Below the pieces are notes generated by a model that was given only the letters and a program-made list of their open reading frames with translations, did not search any database and was not told the DNA's origin. This document shows positions 13,154-17,112 of a DNA stretch of 17,112 nucleotides, in pieces. The DNA is from Candidatus Zixiibacteriota bacterium. GTDB lineage: Bacteria > Zixibacteria > MSB-5A5 > GN15 > FEB-12. The stretch covers positions 1 to 17,112 of the forward strand of contig JAGLXI010000256.1 of assembly GCA_023132995.1 (NCBI GenBank), in the 5' to 3' direction. Every line of letters starts with the position of its first letter. Position 1 is the stretch's first letter. Position numbers and translations under genes: made by a program.

Positions 13154-15097
13154 ATGAGCCACAAGCAGTCATTGGTCCCCATCGTGTTCTTGCTGGTCAC
13201 ACTGGCTATCGGCGCTACAGCCATCGGACAGGACAGCAGCAAAGCGGCCTCGATGCTTCACACCGGAGAATACATTCCGGACATTGCCACCTTCCTGCAG
13301 ATCGGCGGAAACAGCCTCGCCGGCTATACGTGGGACGGCAAAGACGTCTTTATCAGAAGCTCGATGTCCGGGGCCTCTCAGATATACCGCATAACGGACG
13401 AGGGGTGGCCCTACCAGTTGACAACGTTCGAGGACGGCATCGACTTTTTCACGCTTTCCTACGGAGGCGACCTGGCCATCGTGGGGGCCTCGGTGGGCGG
13501 TTCCGAGCAGTCGCAGCTCTATCTCATGGACACTCAGACCGGCCGCACCATGCAGATCACACACTTCGAGGACATCCAATTCGGGGTACTCTCGTGGTCC
13601 CGGGATGACCGCTGGATATTCTACCGCTCCAACCAGGAAAACGGCCGCGACTTTTTCATCTATCGCATGGACATAGCCACGGGCGAGACAGAGAAGATCT
13701 TCGGTGATTCGACAGGTGTGAACGGATACAATGCCTTGTTGGACTTGTCGAAGGATGGCAGCAGATTGATCATCGGGAACTTCACCTCCAACGCGAACAA
13801 CGACCTCTACCTGCTGGACCTGGATACGCGTCAGTACACCAGGCTCACCGAAGACGACACCGATGTCCGCTACGATTCGCCGACCCTGATGCCGGACAAC
13901 GAGACGATCTGGCTCACCTGCAACGACAACGAGGACGGCATACAGCGGCTGGCTACCATGAAGGTCGGCTCGCCCGAAATCAAATACGTTGATGACGGCT
14001 GGATCGACCCCCGGTGGGAGATCGAGCGTCTCGGTTTTTCGCGGGATTACAAGCGGATGGTCGTCACCATAAACGAGGAAGGCTATCTGCGCCTGAAGAT
14101 GCGCGAAGTGGCGAATGGCAAAGAGATCCCCGGTCCTCCGCTGGACGGCATTCTCGGAGGGGGAGCCTTTGACAAGCACGGAGCCTGCCTGGTATCATTC
14201 ACCGGCCCCACCCGCGCACCAGATATCTGGAAGTGGAATCCCAATACCGGTGAGTTGAAACAGTTGACTTTCTCGATTTACGCTGGCATCGACCGCTCGA
14301 TCTTTAACGACCCGCAACTGATCAAGTACACGAGCTTCGACGGTCTGGAAATCCCGGCCTTTCTGTATCTGCCTCCGGGCTACGAAAAAGGAAAGCCGAT
14401 TCCCTTCATTGTCCATGCTCACAGTGGACCGGAAGGGCAGTTCCAGCCGTACTTTATTCGCAACGTGCAGTACCTGATGCTCAACGGATACGGTATCCTG
14501 GCGCCCAACCCCCGCGGCTCCTCAGGCTACGGACGGAACTATATGAGCCTGGACAATTACAAGAACCGCAAGAATTCGCTCAAGGACTACAAAGCCGGTG
14601 TGGAATACCTGATCGAAAACGGGTACACCGAGAAGGGCATGATCGGTATCCGCGGAGGTTCCTACGGCGGCTACGTGGTGACGGGTATGATTACGGAGTA
14701 TCCCGATCTATTTTCCGCCGCCGTTGACGAGGTCGGCATTGTCAACTTCAAGACATTCCTTGAGAACACCAAAGCCTACCGTCGCGCCCTCCGCGAAGCC
14801 GAGTACGGGCCGCTGAGCGATCCTGAGTTCCTCAGGGAGATTTCCCCCATTCACAAGGTGGATCAGATCGAGACACCGCTGCTGGTTATTCACGGGGAAA
14901 ACGACCCGAAGGTTCCGGTGAGCGAGGCAAGGCAGATCATCAAGGCCATACAGTCACACGGCGGGATCGTGGACTCGTTGATCTTCCCCGACGAGGGTCA
15001 CGGCACGCGCAAGCGCGTGAACATCATCGCCAGGTACCGCAAGCAGGTGGAGTTTTTCGACACGCACCTCAAGCCGGCAGCAATCACGGAGGATTGA
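13154..15097 (+). CDS. Exported S9-family serine peptidase (prolyl oligopeptidase / acylaminoacyl peptidase type)
   Basis: 647 aa from the ATG at 13154. A signal peptide (IVFLLVTLAIGATAIGQ) sends it to the periplasm or beyond. Residues about 30-370 form a WD40-like beta-propeller with repeated blades (TEKIFGDSTG, DLYLLDLDTRQYTRLTED, DIWKWNPNTGELKQLTF). The C-terminal alpha/beta-hydrolase carries the triad: Ser503 in GGSYGGY, Asp584 in HGENDPKVP and His616 in DEGHGTRKR. The family cleaves short peptides, often after Pro or at N-blocked or dipeptide ends; exact specificity cannot be read here. Both length and domain order are normal. It appears to be a single-gene unit: 185 bases lie before it and 245 non-coding bases after it. 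A role in peptide scavenging is likely. Confidence 0.93.
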   Translation: MSHKQSLVPIVFLLVTLAIGATAIGQDSSKAASMLHTGEYIPDIATFLQIGGNSLAGYTWDGKDVFIRSSMSGASQIYRITDEGWPYQLTTFEDGIDFFTLSYGGDLAIVGASVGGSEQSQLYLMDTQTGRTMQITHFEDIQFGVLSWSRDDRWIFYRSNQENGRDFFIYRMDIATGETEKIFGDSTGVNGYNALLDLSKDGSRLIIGNFTSNANNDLYLLDLDTRQYTRLTEDDTDVRYDSPTLMPDNETIWLTCNDNEDGIQRLATMKVGSPEIKYVDDGWIDPRWEIERLGFSRDYKRMVVTINEEGYLRLKMREVANGKEIPGPPLDGILGGGAFDKHGACLVSFTGPTRAPDIWKWNPNTGELKQLTFSIYAGIDRSIFNDPQLIKYTSFDGLEIPAFLYLPPGYEKGKPIPFIVHAHSGPEGQFQPYFIRNVQYLMLNGYGILAPNPRGSSGYGRNYMSLDNYKNRKNSLKDYKAGVEYLIENGYTEKGMIGIRGGSYGGYVVTGMITEYPDLFSAAVDEVGIVNFKTFLENTKAYRRALREAEYGPLSDPEFLREISPIHKVDQIETPLLVIHGENDPKVPVSEARQIIKAIQSHGGIVDSLIFPDEGHGTRKRVNIIARYRKQVEFFDTHLKPAAITED

Positions 15098-15251
15098 TCG
15101 ACCGTCACTGTCGGTAACAGGTTGTATCCCGTGCGCGGCAGGCGAGAAAGCCGGCCGCGTACCGGGTTTCCTGCAACGCCCTGCCGGGCTGCGAGATGAA
15201 CGGCCGGGTGGCCGTCTCAAACTCTGTTTGGGGCGGATTGTATGCGTAGTT

Positions 15252-15275
15252 CAAGGCCAAACAAGTTTGACCTTG
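15252..15275. promoter_or_regulatory. 24-bp near-perfect palindrome, candidate operator
   Basis: CAAGGCCAAAC, two bases, GTTTGACCTTG: ten of eleven positions pair, with one C-A mismatch, around an AA centre. The length, tight centre and position 68 bases before the AlkD-like ATG fit the binding site of a dimeric repressor. The regulator is unknown. Confidence 0.45.
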
Positions 15276-15302
15276 CCACCCCGCCCGCATCACCAGTTGT
15301 CA

Positions 15303-15328
15303 GGTGTCGGGCAGGGACACCCGACACC
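15303..15328. repeat. Perfect 9-bp inverted repeat upstream of the AlkD-like gene
   Basis: GGTGTCGGG (15303-15311), eight bases, CCCGACACC (15320-15328). It lies 14 bases before the ATG at 15343 and overlaps the alternative GTG at 15304. GC-rich, without T run. It resembles a dispersed palindromic (REP-like) element or an mRNA leader hairpin; no second copy was noticed in this window. Confidence 0.6.
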
Positions 15329-15342
15329 ACACCAGATACACC

Positions 15343-16077
15343 ATGATTGACTCATCATGCGACAAGAAGCGTATTCTCGACGAACTGGCCCGTGAACTGG
15401 CCAAATACAAGAGCCGAAAGTACCGGATAGACGCCCAGCGGTTCCACAAAACGAAACTCACCCAACCGCTGGTGCTGAAGGCCGCTGTCGTCAGGAAGAT
15501 CGCAGCCATGTATTACCGTCAGATGAAATCCTGGCCCGCTAAGGAAGTGTTCGACATGTGTGAATTGCTGCTGGAGTCGAACCTTGAGGCGAGAAAGAGC
15601 ATCGCCTTTGACTGGGCCTGGCGACGCCGTGGCGATTACCGAAAAAGCGACTTCCGACGCTTTGAATCGTGGGGCAGGAAGCATTTCAACGGATGGGGTT
15701 CGGTCGACCATCTTTGCACCGGCGCCCTGGGTTACCTTGTCTACCTCTACCCTGAGCTGACAGCTAAGACCAAAAAGTGGGCGCACTCAAGAAACATCTG
15801 GATGCGGCGGGCGTCGGCGGTGTGCCTGATCTACTCCTGCAGACGAGGCGAGCAGTTGCGCGATGTCTTCCAAGTGACCGATACCCTCCTGACCGATAAG
15901 GAAGACCTGGTGCAGAAGGGGTACGGCTGGATGCTGAAGGAAGCCGCCGACAGCAACCGTGACAAAGTATTCGCCTACGTCATGAAGCGCAAGGATGTGA
16001 TGCCTCGCACGGCGCTGCGCTACGCTATTGAGAAGATGCCCCCGGCCATGAAGAAGCGGTCGATGGCGAAAGACTGA
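15343..16077 (+). CDS. AlkD-like DNA alkylation repair protein (HEAT-repeat DNA glycosylase)
   Basis: 244 aa from the ATG at 15343. The frame is open to a GTG at 15304, but that codon falls in the palindrome at 15303-15328 and codes no family feature; neither start has a clear ribosome binding site. The protein is basic and all-helical. FNGWGSVDHLC supplies Trp118 and Asp122, spaced as Trp109/Asp113 of Bacillus AlkD; NIWMRRASAVCL gives an Arg pair (155-156), and VQKGYGWMLKEA supplies Trp196, matching the AlkD Trp187 region. AlkD enzymes remove positively charged alkylated bases such as 3- and 7-alkylpurines without base flipping. The gene stands alone, convergent with the creatininase gene 12 bases away. 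The family is clear; activity is inferred from conserved positions. Confidence 0.85.
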   Translation: MIDSSCDKKRILDELARELAKYKSRKYRIDAQRFHKTKLTQPLVLKAAVVRKIAAMYYRQMKSWPAKEVFDMCELLLESNLEARKSIAFDWAWRRRGDYRKSDFRRFESWGRKHFNGWGSVDHLCTGALGYLVYLYPELTAKTKKWAHSRNIWMRRASAVCLIYSCRRGEQLRDVFQVTDTLLTDKEDLVQKGYGWMLKEAADSNRDKVFAYVMKRKDVMPRTALRYAIEKMPPAMKKRSMAKD

Positions 16078-16089
16078 GATGCTCCGGCG

Positions 16090-16824
16090 TCACAGACCGC
16101 ACTTGCGCCAGCGGGCCAGCACCATCTCCACGAAACTCCCCACCTCGGCGATGACCTTCCGGTGGAACTCCCTGGCCCGTTCCGGATTGAAATCGGGATA
16201 CCCCTCCCCTTCCTTGTAGAGAAGAATGGTACCGGGCACCGGGTAGACATCGACGCCGGGCCGGACGTAATAGGCCATCTCCGGATCGTAGGCGTCGGTA
16301 TCGACGAGATCGTTGTCCACCGCCTGCACCATGGCGGTTTCATCGATGCCCCCATGACCACCGATCTGCCCGAAGAACTCCCTGGTTATCTCGCCGCACA
16401 ACTCCCACCAGTGAATCACGCATACATTGACCCGCCTGTCGCGGTGGAGATCATGGGCGGTGCTTTTAAGAGCGGAGTTATTGCCGCCGTGGCCGTTGAG
16501 GATAACGACATTCCTGAATCCCGTATCGGTGAAGGAGACCACCACCTCGCGCACATAGGTCTCAAAGGTCTCGCTGGTAATACCCACGCCGCCGTTGTAG
16601 CGATAAAGCGACCTGGTAACACCATAGGGAATGATCGGGGCCACCAGGCCATTTATGCGGTCGACTATTCCTTCAGCGATAGTCTCTGGGATGAAGTTGT
16701 CGGTGCCCAGACAGGAACTCCCGTGACCCTCCACCGTCCCCACCGGGAGAACAACGGTGTCGATTTCAGCCGGGACCAGTTGCTGTACCTTCAGCCAGGT
16801 CAGCTTTTGCAGTTGCCGTTCCAT
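16090..16824 (-). CDS. Creatininase-family metal-dependent amidohydrolase
   Basis: 244 aa. Motifs in order: PVGTVEGHG (27-35, Glu32 and His34), GTD (40-42, Asp42), NGHGGN (110-115, His112) and GGHGGIDETAM (155-165, Glu162). These are the metal-binding and catalytic motifs of the creatininase family, whose members cut cyclic or linear amides (creatinine, formamides in riboflavin or F420 synthesis, a mycofactocin step). The length is normal and no signal peptide is seen, so it is cytoplasmic. The substrate cannot be told from sequence; nothing nearby points to flavin, F420 or mycofactocin synthesis. Its ATG follows directly on the TAG of the 84-aa gene (TAGATG), so it is likely the second gene of an operon. 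Confidence 0.9.
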   Translation of the reverse strand: MERQLQKLTWLKVQQLVPAEIDTVVLPVGTVEGHGSSCLGTDNFIPETIAEGIVDRINGLVAPIIPYGVTRSLYRYNGGVGITSETFETYVREVVVSFTDTGFRNVVILNGHGGNNSALKSTAHDLHRDRRVNVCVIHWWELCGEITREFFGQIGGHGGIDETAMVQAVDNDLVDTDAYDPEMAYYVRPGVDVYPVPGTILLYKEGEGYPDFNPERAREFHRKVIAEVGSFVEMVLARWRKCGL

Positions 16825-17079
16825 CTACGATCCTAACTTGGCCAGCAGCCGTTCCATGATGATCTCGGTTTCGCGCGCAGTTGTCTCGTCCCCCTCGTAG
16901 CGATACTGGTTAATGTCGCGAGCCATGATTTCAAGATCGTCGGTGGTTTCCACTGCGTACCATATCTCCAATTCCGACCAGGCCAGGCCTTTCTCCGTGA
17001 AGGCCTCGGCCACTTCCGAATATATCGACGGGGATTTCCAGTCAAAGTCCGAGAGGTTGATCCGAGGAGACGTAGACAT
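16825..17079 (-). CDS. Small acidic protein of unknown function
   Basis: 84 aa; ATG at 17077-17079, with no strong ribosome binding site upstream. The protein is acidic, mostly helical in appearance (EVAEAFTEKGLAWSELEIWY, then an Arg/Glu-rich helix ending MERLLAKLGS), with no Cys, signal peptide or membrane segment. I do not recognise a family. The stop codon abuts the creatininase ATG, so it is probably a co-expressed partner or small subunit; the codon pattern and coupling support it as a real gene over the overlapping frame at 16833-17084. Confidence 0.7.
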   Translation of the reverse strand: MSTSPRINLSDFDWKSPSIYSEVAEAFTEKGLAWSELEIWYAVETTDDLEIMARDINQYRYEGDETTARETEIIMERLLAKLGS

Positions 17080-17112
17080 ACCAATGATATAGTACCGGCC
17101 TTCAGGAGTGGG

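Larger units (their letters stand above)
15098..15342. other. 245-nt non-coding gap with two strong dyads
   Basis: No convincing gene lies between the S9 peptidase stop and the AlkD-like start; a minus-strand 62-codon reading frame here lacks a ribosome binding site and familiar features. The gap holds a small imperfect hairpin just after the peptidase stop (ACCG...CGGT near 15103), then the two listed dyads at 15252 and 15303. No intrinsic terminator with a T run is visible. Confidence 0.6.

Noticed and set aside
13169..14179. Long minus-strand open frame (336 codons)
   Set aside because: Fully antisense to the S9 peptidase propeller; no signal, motif or ribosome binding site.
15105..15293. 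Minus-strand 62-codon frame in the gap after the S9 peptidase
   Set aside because: No ribosome binding site, no recognisable family, Cys/Arg/Thr-rich composition; better seen as non-coding DNA with dyads.
16162..16836. Plus-strand frame of 224 codons opposite the creatininase gene
   Set aside because: The minus-strand frame carries all creatininase motifs; the plus frame has none.

Overview
The window (about 17.1 kb, moderately GC-rich, densely coding) looks like a chromosomal segment of a Gram-negative, probably uncultured bacterium. Outer-membrane indicators are an Omp85-type barrel protein ending in Phe and a lipoprotein. The mix of NtrC-type sigma-54 activator, eukaryote-like Ser/Thr kinase, PEGA/TPR proteins and S9 peptidase would fit the FCB/Zixibacteria-Gemmatimonadota-like part of the tree; that placement is inference from gene style, not proven. 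No rRNA, tRNA, IS element or CRISPR was found.

Region 1 (1-8779, all +) is a signalling and envelope block. It starts with an NtrC-family sigma-54 activator (5' end cut by the window edge). In the gap just after its stop lies a near-consensus -24/-12 promoter with a dyad at a typical enhancer distance. The promoter sits in front of an outer-membrane protein that combines a bactofilin-like beta-repeat with an Omp85/surface-antigen barrel, followed by a DUF4390-like exported protein. After a 113-nt gap come a soluble GAF-PAS histidine kinase and, with zero spacing (TAGATG), a Ser/Thr kinase-TPR protein with non-canonical HGD and DFS motifs. Two-component and Ser/Thr phosphorylation are therefore encoded side by side, with an envelope protein as the likely sigma-54 target. 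A bidirectional terminator closes the block.

Region 2 (8851-12968): a minus-strand orphan lipoprotein with a good sigma-70-like promoter and a hairpin abutting its ribosome binding site; divergent from it, a TTG-started 711-aa zinc-ribbon/transmembrane/PEGA/TPR protein, then a small Cys-rich two-CW protein.

Region 3 (13154-17079): an exported S9-family serine peptidase; a 245-nt non-coding gap with two strong dyads; an AlkD-like HEAT-repeat DNA glycosylase; and, convergent with it, a minus-strand pair (84-aa unknown protein and creatininase-family hydrolase) again joined by TAGATG.

Most worth following is the left block: activator, its apparent sigma-54 promoter, a bactofilin-Omp85 fusion, DUF4390, a soluble histidine kinase and an atypical Ser/Thr kinase. 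It may be an undescribed envelope-signalling module; the connection between its parts is inference from layout.
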